Assembly (NCBI GenBank): GCA_003614735.1
Contig: KZ992663.1
Coordinates: 1-22,793 of the forward strand
DNA from: Thamnocephalis sphaerospora
Lineage: Eukaryota; Zoopagomycota; Zoopagomycetes; Zoopagales; Sigmoideomycetaceae
Length of the DNA stretch: 22,793 nucleotides
Reading direction: 5' to 3'
Positions 9,884 to 19,407 of this stretch are shown piece after piece. The notes under the pieces are model-generated. The model did not search any database. It was not told the origin of the DNA and was given only the letters and a program-made list of their open reading frames with translations. Position 1 is the first letter of the stretch. Every line of letters begins with the position of its first letter. The position numbers and the translations under genes are program-made.

Positions 9884-12800
9884 ATGACGTCCACAGCGCG
9901 CGATCAGCTTCTCCATGCATTGCGCGAAATTACGTCGCAGCAGCCGGAGCGCATGCATCCGGCTGAGACGTCGCTCAAAGACTGGGAGCGCGACAGTGGC
10001 TTTTACAGCACGCTGCAGGTGCGGCCGGGCAGGACGCAATGGCATTCTGGAAGCTGGCTAGCGAAACGCTAACGTAGGCGGACCAACGTGCTAGGATATC
10101 TCTCTGGACACGTCACTGGAACGCGATGTGCGCTGGCAGGCGCTGATTCAGCTGAAGAACGGCATCGACCGCTACTGGCGGTCCACAGCGCGCCAGTAAG
10201 CCTGCAGCGGTGGATGGATGCTGGATGACGTGCGTGCGCTAAAATGTTTGGCGCGCTGCGTGTCTCTTACGGCAGTGGCATCAAACCGGCGGAAAAGGCG
10301 GCCATTCGTGCGCGCCTGTTCGAGAACATCGATGAAGATATCTCTGTGGTACGTATGCAGTGCTTGTGCAAGGACCCTAGCTGCAAACTGCCAACATGCG
10401 CAACACCGCCAGCTTGCAAGACATCACGCTATTCTTGTGTCCAAGATTGCACGCATTGATTTTCCCAACGACTGGTGGGTTGAGATGCGCGCGCGGTTGC
10501 GAGCCAGCACGCAAACTCATGTCGCTTGCTGTCTGTAGGCATGATCTGCTGCAGGTGCTTTTGAGCATGATCCAGTCGGCAGCTGCCATCCAGGACGCAA
10601 CGGTGGCGAAGCGCGTCAAACAACGTGCACTCTACATACTGTATCAGGTTGTGAAGGCACTTTGCTCGAAAACGCTTGCTTCCAGCCGAAAGCTATTCCA
10701 GGAGGTAGGTGGCCGAAGTTTCTGCATCCAGCAGGGCAGGCAGGCTGACGAGCGATCTACTGAACGATGTGATGCGGTAGATTGCGCCCCAGCTCCTCCA
10801 ACAGGTTGGGATGCTCTGCACATCGCACATGGACCACTGGATTTCGGTGCTGGCGCAGCATGCGCAGCATCCAGATATCATTGCAGATATGAATGTATCG
10901 TTTGTAGCGTTCAAGTGTCTGCGTCACCTGATCGTGCACGGCTTCCAGAGCTTTGGCGAAAACGAAGTATCGGCGGTGAGCATTACACTGACAACCGAGC
11001 ACAACGAGTAGCTGGTTGCACTAACGTACACTCAATAGTCCTTTTTCCTAGCAGCCTTTGAGTACCTCACGCGCTTCCTAACCACGCGTAAGTGGCCGCT
11101 GACTGTGTGCGACAGGACTGGCGATGGCTGCGCTAACGACTGAATGCGGCGCTTCAACTGTAGGTGCTTCTCTTTCGCTGCCGGAGCCCGTGTTGATGCT
11201 GCTGGACAAGCATGCGGTCGTAGTGGGCAAAATGTACATGGATCTGCAGCATTACAAGCCGCTCCAGTTTGTTTTGGCAAACGGTTCCATGAACATTATT
11301 CGCGGCTACTGGGAGTACATTGCCACCGAAGGCAACAAGCGTGACATTGGTATGCCTGTGTATGAAAGTGTGCGGTGTGCTACTTGAATAGTACTAACGG
11401 GCTGTGGCTGCGCGTACCTGCATAGGCGAGCCGCCGGTGGCTTCGACTCACGAAAGATGTGTTATCCAGGGCATGTCGCTCATCTGCGGCCTAATCAAAA
11501 ATAGCAACTACACACCGCAGAAAGGCTGTAGGTAGCGCATGCCACTCGCATATACAGCGATGACAGCTGACGGTCTTTTGGGCTGCACTAGCGAAAATGG
11601 TCGAGGAAACCACGCAGGCGCGCGCAATTCTAGATGAACAGCTGTTTGTCGCCGAATTCGCGTCGACATGTATTGAAACACTGGTTTTGCGGTACATTCC
11701 ACTACAGCGGGCAGACTTTGAAGCATGGCAGGATGATCCGGAAACGTGGGCGGCCGAGGACGAGGCAGATCACTGGGAGTACCAGCTGCGCGTAGGTGCC
11801 ACATGCTTTGGATGCCAAGGTGGCTTGCCCACACTCGACTGCTTACCGCCGTCTACAATGCAGAAATGCTCGGAGAAGCTGTTTACCGATATGCTGTCAC
11901 AGCACCATCAGCAGCTGGGGCCCGTGGTGATTTCCATGCTGGAAAGTGTGTCAAGTCAGCAGAGCACTGCCAATCCGATACTTCGGGACGCCGTTTACTG
12001 TGCGGCAGGTCTGGGCGCCAACGATTTGTACGAAGTGCTTGATTTCGACAGTTGGCTGTCCAATACTCTGTTCCGCGAGCTCGAAGCATCGTCGATCAGG
12101 TGTGTTTGGTGACCATGGAAGTCGTTTTGCACTGGGCCGAATTCACGACATCAGCTAACCCGTAGTACAACAGCGATGCGATGCAGCGCCGCCGCATTGC
12201 TTGGCTTATCGGCAACTGGGTCTCCGTCAAGGTGTCCTCCGAGTCGCGGCCTGCCATTTACAATGCGTTGACTACCCTCATGCGCTCTGGGGAGGCCATG
12301 ATTGTCCGGTTGACGGCGGTGCACAGTCTCCACAGTTATATCCTTGGACGTTTGTCGCGCGCGCTCTCACGCGCGCTACTTTACCTTTTAGCTACAGTTT
12401 TGCTTAGGCTAGTGTCCTTGACCGACGAACTTGCTTGCTGCACGCATAGATGACTGGGGATTCGAGACGGAGGACTTTTTGCCGCTTCTGCACGATACGG
12501 TGAACCTGATTGCACAACTGCTTGGCGAAGTCGAAGAGGCCGAGCGGCGCATGCGTATCATCAACTGTCTCTCCAGCATTGTGGAGCGCATGGAGCAGCA
12601 GGCAAGTTGGCGCCACAGGTTACAGTCTACGACAGCGTGCTCATGGTCGATCCATGCAGATTGCACCGTATGCCGCGCAGATCGCACACCTGCTGCCGCC
12701 GCTTTGGGATGCTGCGGAAGAGGAGCACATGTTCCGTGCTTCCATTCTTGTTACGGTCAACAAGCTTGTGGGCGTGCGTATCCTGTCACATGGCCGCGTC

Positions 12801-14308
12801 TGGGCGCCGATATGGATGCTTACTCACGCGTACTCGCATCTTCTCTAGTCGCTCAAGTCTACCTCTTCCGGTCTACACCCGCTTGTCCTGCCGCTGATTC
12901 AGTTTAGCGTGGATCCAACCAGCGTACGTGCAAATGCTATCTCCTGTGCACGGCCTAGCATAGATCACGATAGCTTATTGTGGCCTGCGCTAGTCCTCCT
13001 ACGCCTATCTGAGCGAAGACGGCCTGGACCTGTGGTGGGTTACGCTGCAGAATACCGACCGACTGACGTCGGAGCTTGCAAGCATCATGGATGCGGCGGT
13101 GAAGCTGCTCGACTACGGCTCGGATAGTTTTGTGGTGACACTGCGCATCCTGGAGAGCTACATCATCCTCGACCCCATCTTCTCCCTGCAGGTGAGCACG
13201 TCGCTGTCGTCACCCCCGTGCAGCGGTGCATGGCTCAGCGACAACACTTTGCTGTAGAATCACGACCAGGCTATGATGTCGCGCTTTGCCGATCTGCTGT
13301 CGGGTATTCAGATTCGTGCGGCTCGCGGTATCCTCCAACTTGTCGAGATGATCACCCAGGCAGCGCCAATCGAGCTGTACGGACCGCAGATGATGTCTAG
13401 TGGCCTGATGCTCACAATGATCAAGACAGCCATGGAGACGAATGTATGGCGTGAAAACATATGCGGTGTACTGGTTAATGCTGTAGTCTACTGACAGCCG
13501 TTGCTTGACCCTTGTCATAGGAACAACTGCACGTTGTTGCCTTTTACTTTTCGGTAATGGCGCGGGTAATCATGGCCGATAGAGTGTCGTTCCTGCAGGT
13601 TCTGCAGGCTGCGGCGGGGCATCTTGGCGTGCAGCAGGACAAGATGCTGGATAAGCTGCTCAACACCTGGTTCGACCGGGTGCGTGCCAGCATCGATCAG
13701 CATCAGTGCTAGCATCAGTGCCAGCATTGACTAACCTACTGATATGCGCATAGTTTGACAATATCTCTCATCCAAAGTACAGGAAACTGTGCGCGCTTGC
13801 GCTCACCGAGCTTCTGGCCTCTGGTGGCGCAGAAATGCTTCCGTGGTTTGGTCACTTTACGCTCGTCTGGACCGATGTGCTTACAGAAATTCAGTCAGCA
13901 GATGGCGATGAGTACGCAGCACAGTCTACCAAAGGCAGAGCATGTTCACTCACATCACCGTTGCGTCTGCTGCTTTGACACTGAAATGCGTAGTGAACTG
14001 CTGCACGTTGACGAGAATGAGGCGTATGATGGCGCATCACTGCTTGCGGACACGGAGGAGGAGAAACGCCGACACGCGGTATGTCACCGAGCATGCCAAA
14101 TCGTGCTGTGCATTAGCTAATTGACCCTGGCATGTAGCTGCTTCTGCGTGACCCGGTACACCAGATTGACCTGGCGCAGCGGATTCGCGAAGGCTTGGCT
14201 GCATTTGAAGCGACCTTGGGCGGCGCGGGTGCACTGCAGCAGGGATGGGACACGGTAGACCCTTACATTGTCGAGCAGCTCCGCGACCAGCTGCAGGCCT
14301 CATCTTAA
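9884..14308 (+). CDS. KAP120: Importin-11 / Kap120-type karyopherin beta
   Basis: This is a nuclear import receptor made of HEAT repeats that binds RanGTP through its N-terminal region. Known cargoes include Rpf1 for yeast Kap120 and UbcM2 for importin-11; the cargo here is unknown. Twenty-one exons: 9884-10018, 10095-10195, 10276-10348, 10413-10474, 10539-10704, 10781-10975, 11039-11087, 11164-11349, 11426-11527, 11592-11791, 11864-12099, 12174-12349, 12450-12601, 12660-12773, 12849-12923, 12994-13191, 13258-13443, 13521-13679, 13754-13911, 13994-14078 and 14138-14308. They give 992 aa (human 975). Diagnostic stretches are LKDWERDSGFYSTLQ, GIDRYWRSTAR, VSKIARIDFPNDW, RRRIAWLIGNWVSVK, EDFLPLLHDTVNLIAQLL, YLSEDGLDLWWVTLQNTD and LLLRDPVHQIDL. 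Intron 12602-12659 starts GCAAGT. The donor after exon 12 (12349) is less certain than the rest. Confidence 0.93.
12602..12659 (+). other. GC-AG intron in importin-11
   Basis: The donor is GCAAGT and the acceptor ATGCAG. Splicing here joins VERMEQQ to IAPYAA with the same spacing as importin-11 (ERVNMQIRPY in human). The nearest GT donor breaks phase. Confidence 0.85.
13689..13728. repeat. 12-nt tandem repeat in an importin-11 intron
   Basis: AGCATCAGTGCT at 13699-13710 and AGCATCAGTGCC at 13711-13722 form two near-perfect copies, flanked by partial copies AGCATC (13689) and AGCATT (13723), inside intron 13680-13753. Confidence 0.8.
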
Positions 14309-14360
14309 CGATATGGCGATAGACGTCGTTGAAATGCGTGATGGCGGCGATGCGCACATG

Positions 14361-14366
14361 TTTATT
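14361..14366 (-). terminator. Candidate polyadenylation signal for DOHH
   Basis: AATAAA on the minus strand, about 75 nt past the DOHH stop codon, in the 132-bp convergent gap with importin-11. Confidence 0.4.
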
Positions 14367-14440
14367 GCTGGATGGCGCTTTCTACAAGGACGCGCGTGCA
14401 CAAAGTAAAACATAGGACATGGCGGTCGAAAGTAGTCGCT

Positions 14441-15799
14441 TTAAGCGGTCACCTCATCCAGTGGCTTGGCGTACTGGAGCTCGCCGCTGTTTTCGTAATC
14501 AAACATATCCAGTGCAACGATACAGCTCTCGCGGACGACGCGCTCCGGGTCTTGCGCAAACTTGCGCAAAACGGGCAGGCAGTCGGGCGTGGCAATGCTA
14601 CCGAGTGCCTCGGCACACTCATGGCGCACCATGCCCATCTCCGAGGTCTCTGAAAGAGACTACGCGCGCAGGATGTCGCCGCTTAGAATCACGGCCGTTT
14701 AACGCAACCTAGCCTCCACTAACCTCCACTAGCGCAGGAACGCTGGCCGGGTGCTGCAGCTGGCCAAATACATAGGCTACAACATGGTAAATGGGCAATG
14801 ATAGGCGCTGGCGTGTTAGCGACACAATAACGACCACCAGCGTCTTGGACGGTGGATACGTACCAATCTCGTGGCGGAACAGTGCACTGTCGTCCTTGAG
14901 GCCCTTGGCAAGCTCAAGCACCGCCTCTTCAGTGCCAATGTTGCGCAGGGCAAACATGGCACGATAGCGCTCAAAGAGCGGGCGCGATGGGTCCAGTAGA
15001 ATGCTGCCCAGCGTGGCAGTGTCTTCGATGCCGATGGCGGGCGGTGCCGGGTCGACCGAAGCGTACAGGCTGTGACGTTGCAGTACATTAGCATGGCGCA
15101 CTGTAGACGTAGTGGACATCAGTGCTATACCTTTTGGTAGCACGGCTTTCGCCGGCAGCCAGCTCCTGCTTCTTGGCCTCGCTGTTTTCGTACTTGATAC
15201 GCTCCACCGCCAGCTCGCAGGTCTCGGCGATCACCTTGACGGGGTGGCTGACAAACGGCTCAAGAATTGGCAACGAGCTCTCATGTCCAATGGCGCCCAT
15301 CGCTTCGGCAGCCTGAGCAGGCAGATGCGCGGTGAACACCCAGTGACAGCAGCGGTGACGGCTACGCCGCTGGCCTCACCTCGTGGCGAACCATGGGATC
15401 CTGCTCCTCATCGGCCAGCACCTTGGCGAGCGTAGACAGTGCATACGCGTTCTTCATCTGGCCAAGCACGTATGCCAGCTCGTGCTTGAGCAGCGCAGAC
15501 TCGTCAGAAAAGCCTGTGGTTGCATTGGTCGGCAGCAGCACCATGTAAGCGGGAGGGTACAGCGCAGGCCGTTCTTTTTGTCACCTACCCTTGGCGATCG
15601 CATCCACGCTGCGCTCATCGCCCAGACTCTTGAGCGTGAACAGGGCGCGGAAGCGCTCGTGAAGCGGCACGTCGCCCGACTTGTTGTTCAGAATGTCGTC
15701 CAGCTTGGCGACGACCTGCGGGTCACGGCGCGCCTGCTCCAGCAAATCAACCTCATTGTCGTGCGACAGGTGGTGGGCAGCGTCCAGAGACACGGTCAT
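14441..15799 (-). CDS. LIA1: Deoxyhypusine hydroxylase (DOHH, Lia1)
   Basis: A di-iron HEAT-repeat enzyme that completes hypusine formation by hydroxylating deoxyhypusine on translation factor eIF5A in the cytosol. Six exons, 15589-15799, 15380-15513, 15131-15312, 14864-15069, 14724-14776 and 14441-14659, give 334 aa, the family length. The four His-Glu metal-binding motifs are all present: [40 protein letters not shown] and [13 protein letters not shown]. They fall in two symmetric halves joined by the linker containing YASVDPAPP. The C-terminal [14 protein letters not shown] is conserved. The donor at 14723 (GTTAGT) was preferred over a GTGGAG 6 nt earlier (coding direction) because it restores the family spacing. 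The gene is divergent from PET100. Confidence 0.95.
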
Positions 15800-16125
15800 G
15801 GTGGCGGAGACAAGGAGACAAGAGGCAGCTGTTGCTAGAGACCGGCGAGCGTGCGGTCCACGTTAACGGGCGGCGAAAAGGACAAGTCGTAGCGGCAACT
15901 ATCGCCCACGCAAAATCGCCTATCGTTTTCTTTTTGGTTCGCAGGTTGGCGGAGACTTATCAGATTTATAGTTTAAGGCGGCTGTGAATGGCGGAACCGG
16001 CCGGCGACAATGTTTAATGCAAGGGGCGCGTCGCACTGGCGGCCTTCATATTCCCACCTTTATTCCGTCGTTCTACGCCGTCACCACAGCACCCGTCCAC
16101 GCGTATATCAAAGTCGACAGTAGCC
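15800..16125. promoter_or_regulatory. Divergent promoter DOHH/PET100
   Basis: 326 bp lie between two start codons. A pyrimidine-rich segment occurs near 15915-15945 and an A/T-rich stretch near 15955-15975. No gene is seen. Confidence 0.55.
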
Positions 16126-16594
16126 ATGGCTGGACCGCGTCTGGAAGTGTTCAAGGTACGTCTTTGCGAGTGCCTGTATTTGCCATTTTACAGTGTACGC
16201 CCTGACACTGGCAATGCCACGCGGCCAGTTTGGCATGTACGTCTTCTTTCCCATTGTCTTTATGACGTGGATTGGCGATCCTGCCTGGTACCAGAAATAC
16301 GTCTCGGGGGTAAGCTGGTGGTGCAGCCTGCGACAAACGGCAGGCGGGCGTTAGCTAACGCGTCAGCGGAATGGCGGTTGTAGCTGCGCGACTTTTACAA
16401 CCCGCCAAAGGAGCTCACAAATGTAAGATTCCTGGGTGGAGATTCAGCTGTTGGCGCGCATGGTGTACGCTTACAGTGCTTTGCAGCCGCCAGCAACATC
16501 GCGCGAGGGTGTCATGGAGCAGCTGGAGCAGCTGCGCGAGGCGCGTCGTGCACGGCGTCAGCAGCAGCAGGGTGGTGCGAGCACGGATGCGTAG
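16126..16594 (+). CDS. PET100: PET100, mitochondrial cytochrome c oxidase assembly factor
   Basis: PET100 is a small inner-membrane chaperone needed to assemble complex IV. Four exons, 16126-16155, 16229-16309, 16384-16422 and 16487-16594, give 85 aa. The N-terminus MAGPRLEVFK is the fungal signature. It is followed by one membrane segment (FGMYVFFPIVFMTWIG, about residues 11-26), then DPAWYQKYVSG, LRDFYNPPKELTN and a basic coiled C-terminal helix EQLEQLREARRARRQQQQGG. The first exon ends exactly between the two N-terminal motifs, and every intron is phase 0. The C-terminus is rich in Arg and Gln, as in other fungal members. Confidence 0.9.
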
Positions 16595-16757
16595 ATCAAA
16601 GATACATAAAATGGCTTAAACGGAACAGTACTGCGTGTCAAATACTGTACAGCGTGTATTGAGCAAGGTGTAGCATACAAGCGTCGCGCCAGTGAAGCAG
16701 TCATATTCATCTTGTGCTCTTTGCGCATGACGCGTATCCATCCTACAGCAAATAAGC

Positions 16758-16763
16758 AATAAA
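16758..16763 (+). terminator. Candidate polyadenylation signal for PET100
   Basis: AATAAA lies in an AT-rich stretch, about 165 nt after the PET100 stop codon. Confidence 0.4.
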
Positions 16764-17012
16764 CATATTAATATCGTTGCGGTTAATTCTTGCGCGCCGC
16801 CCATTCGATCGTCCATGTACGTCGAATTGCAACTACCACTACAAAGCGTCTCGTAAATGCAGCACAAGCACCGTATAAACAGTCGTGAGTGCGTTCAATT
16901 CAACACGGCATATTTGCGCTTTAGCACCCACCGTTTCAACATAGGCCGCGCCCGCGCCAAGAGACTACACGCTACTCAATGCATCACCATTTGCTCAATA
17001 ACGAGTACAATG

Positions 17013-17018
17013 TTTATT
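17013..17018 (-). terminator. Candidate polyadenylation signal for the P450
   Basis: AATAAA on the minus strand about 50 nt after the P450 stop codon. Confidence 0.4.
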
Positions 17019-17066
17019 ACCAGCATGCTAAGCAATATCGCACAACGAGTAGACAATCCGGCGACT

Positions 17067-18866
17067 TTAGGAGCAGCGCTTTGTAAATATAACCGGATCC
17101 TCGATGGCCCTGTAGGTTGCACCCATTTGGTTTTCAGGGCGTCGGCCAGACTTTGTGGTAAAGTCATAGCGCCGCAGAAGCCACGCTGCAAGAGTCATTA
17201 TCTCAGCAACCGCGATAAAACGGCCAGGACAAGCGTTGCGACCCAGACCGAATGTCACAAAGCCAGGGGTAATAGTGCTTGCGCGCACATTGGGCTGGTC
17301 AGCGATGCGATCCGGCCGGTATTCGTTGGCGTCTTGGTGAAACTCCGGGTTCCGATTCATTGCGTGCATATTGAAGAAGCAGACACGCCCGGCTGGAATA
17401 CGCATGCCATTGGAGAATTCGACATCCTGCATAGCCAGGCGATATACAGCTTGGGTGATGGAGTTTAGCCTGAGAGACTCGCGCAGGCACGCCTCCAGAT
17501 ACGCCATGTCCTTTAGCGCCTCTACCGTGATCTTGTCGCCGTGTTTGGCAATCACTTGCTGCTGTTCTTCATACAGTCGAGTGCGTGTTTCCGCATACCC
17601 GGCTATGTCGTAGAGAAAATGAGTGGCGCCCTCGGTGACTTCTACAACAAAGAGTGTTATAAACATGACACAATCTATCAGCGTGGCAGTGTCCTGCAGC
17701 TTGCTATTCTCGTTGCATGCATCAAGCATGAACTGCAGGAAATCCACAGGCGGAACGTAGTCTGGATTCTCTGTTTGTTTGCAACGTCGATTAGCCTCGG
17801 GTATGATGAGGGTTCTAACTGTTTGCTGATTCCGCGGAAGAGATGTCATGCGGTTGACGAGCCAGCGCACCAGTCGTTTACTTGGCGCAATGCTACATGC
17901 AACGCTCGTGTCGACATCTTTGATAACGGAAAGCATGATATGATGCAAGTCGGGGTGGCGGCTGATTTTCTATTGCATGAGGTAATCATTAATGCTGCTG
18001 CGCTACGTACGCATAAACGCCTGCACGCACCTTGTCTGCAACAAGTGTGGTGGACGCTAGAATGAGGGCATCGTATTAGCTGTTGTTGTAAACGCGTGTG
18101 CAGCGGCTTATCTATAGTGCCACTCACCAGTGCGCGTAATGCAGCGAGCTACCATTTTGTTCAAGTCGCTAACGGTTGCAGTTTCTCCAAGTTCTGTTGT
18201 AAATATGTCATCGTATTCCTCCACTATGCGTCCCAACAGTACTGGGAGATTCTGCATAAACGAGACACGCAGCGCTTTGACGACAGAGCTTAGATAGTCT
18301 CCAACCTCGTGGAAAAAGATGTCAAAGTTGAAAAGCTGCACCAAGCAGAGCGGGACATTAGCGCAGCGGGTTGCTACTGTCTATATAGCTAGCTACCTGT
18401 TGGTTGGCCTTGACGCCGTTGAGATGTGTACTCGGCATTCTGGTAGCTTCTAAGGCCAGATCAGGGCCGATGACTGTGTTGACCTTGCCAAGAACATAAA
18501 TGTTGAATGTGCTGCCATGCTATTCGGTCCGTGTTAGCATAAAGTATACCGGCTATGCTGTATACGATCAGACGAACCGTTTCGTAGCACTTTGTTAGAA
18601 ACTTGTCCGGTTTACCGTAGAGTTCAAACATGTGCCCGATGAATGGCCATGTGTATGGCACCATAGGCGGCTCGTTAGGGCCCTGTTGGACATCGCGTAC
18701 ATTAGTAGCATATGTGCACGCGTAGACAGACGGGTACTTTTACCAGTTTAGGCGGCGCACACAGGCGGTATGCAGCATAGACAATACCGGTGACTGCAAC
18801 GAGATAGGTGGGTGACACACCCACCCACGTCAACTCACTTGGCAGGCTGAACATAGTAGACAGCAT
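17067..18866 (-). CDS. Cytochrome P450 monooxygenase
   Basis: A heme-thiolate monooxygenase of the microsomal type; its substrate cannot be read from the sequence. Six exons, 18744-18866, 18578-18682, 18397-18519, 18128-18335, 18031-18056 and 17067-17969, all in phase, give 495 aa, a full-length fungal P450. The N-terminus has an anchor-like segment (TYLVAVTGIVYAAYRL), then a proline-containing hinge and WPFIGHMFELYGKPDKFL, FNIYVLGK, the helix-K ExxR (RESLRL), YRPDRI in place of the PERF motif, and the heme loop FVTFGLGRNACPGRF with its cysteine ligand. The I-helix (ITLFVVEVTEGAT) lacks the canonical A/G-G-x-D/E-T-T, so oxygen activation may differ. Exon 18031-18056 is only 26 nt. Confidence 0.9.
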
Positions 18867-19407
18867 ACTGGTGCTGGATGTAGGAGCAAAAAGCGATTGG
18901 CAGTGTGCTTATGATGAGGCTAGTTGGTGTGCTGAGAGTAGCAAACAATGACCTGACGGCGAGTCAGTTGTTTATAAATTGAAAACATGGATGCGCACAA
19001 CAACAGTCGATGTGTGTATACTTGAAACGCGTAAGCAGCCAAATGCGCAAGCAACACGGCGCAAAAAACAGAGGTATAGTCAGTTTGCAGCAGTGTTGGC
19101 CCGAGTGCGACTGATTGCGTAGACACGGTAGAGGGCCACGCAACCCATGCTTGTATAACCATGCCAACACACCGTGCAGTGCATCGTGCGCACGGCGAGT
19201 ACAAAACGCAAAGCATGCACCTATTCTGGCTACTAGCTAGCCATATTTCTAGCCATACAGCGACAGATGGTATAATTGGCAGCGCTTGTATAGGCTCGCG
19301 TCAATACGCAGTACCGGCTGCTTGGTTTGAATCGCAATCAATTAGGTACGAGTCTTGCCGTTTATTAGCCAGTAGGCACACCGCAAGCTAGAGCTGTGTC
19401 AAAATTG
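18867..19407. promoter_or_regulatory. Intergenic region upstream of the P450, downstream of the F-box gene
   Basis: 541 bp, AT-richer than the housekeeping half. It should hold the P450 promoter and the 3' end of the F-box gene. A minus-strand open frame 18920-19216 has no recognisable domain. A tRNA-like A-box/B-box pair occurs at 19268-19334 but does not fold as a tRNA. Confidence 0.5.
19361..19366 (-). terminator. Candidate polyadenylation signal for the F-box gene
   Basis: AATAAA on the minus strand, about 40 nt past the F-box gene stop codon. Confidence 0.4.

Larger units (their letters stand above)
16595..17066. other. Convergent intergenic gap PET100/P450
   Basis: 472 bp between facing stop codons, visibly more AT-rich than the left part of the window. 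It holds poly(A)-type hexamers for both genes. The long plus-strand open frame that begins at 16857 runs into the P450 gene antisense and is a shadow. No other gene is seen. Confidence 0.6.

Noticed and set aside
16857-17468. 203-codon plus-strand open frame
   Set aside because: It lies antisense to the conserved heme-binding exon of the P450 and has no recognisable similarity.
19268-19334. A-box (TGGTATAATTG) and B-box-like (GGTTTGAATCG) pair resembling a tRNA or SINE promoter
   Set aside because: The acceptor and T-stem positions do not pair, and the B box has a mismatch at the invariant C. No tRNA fold is supported.
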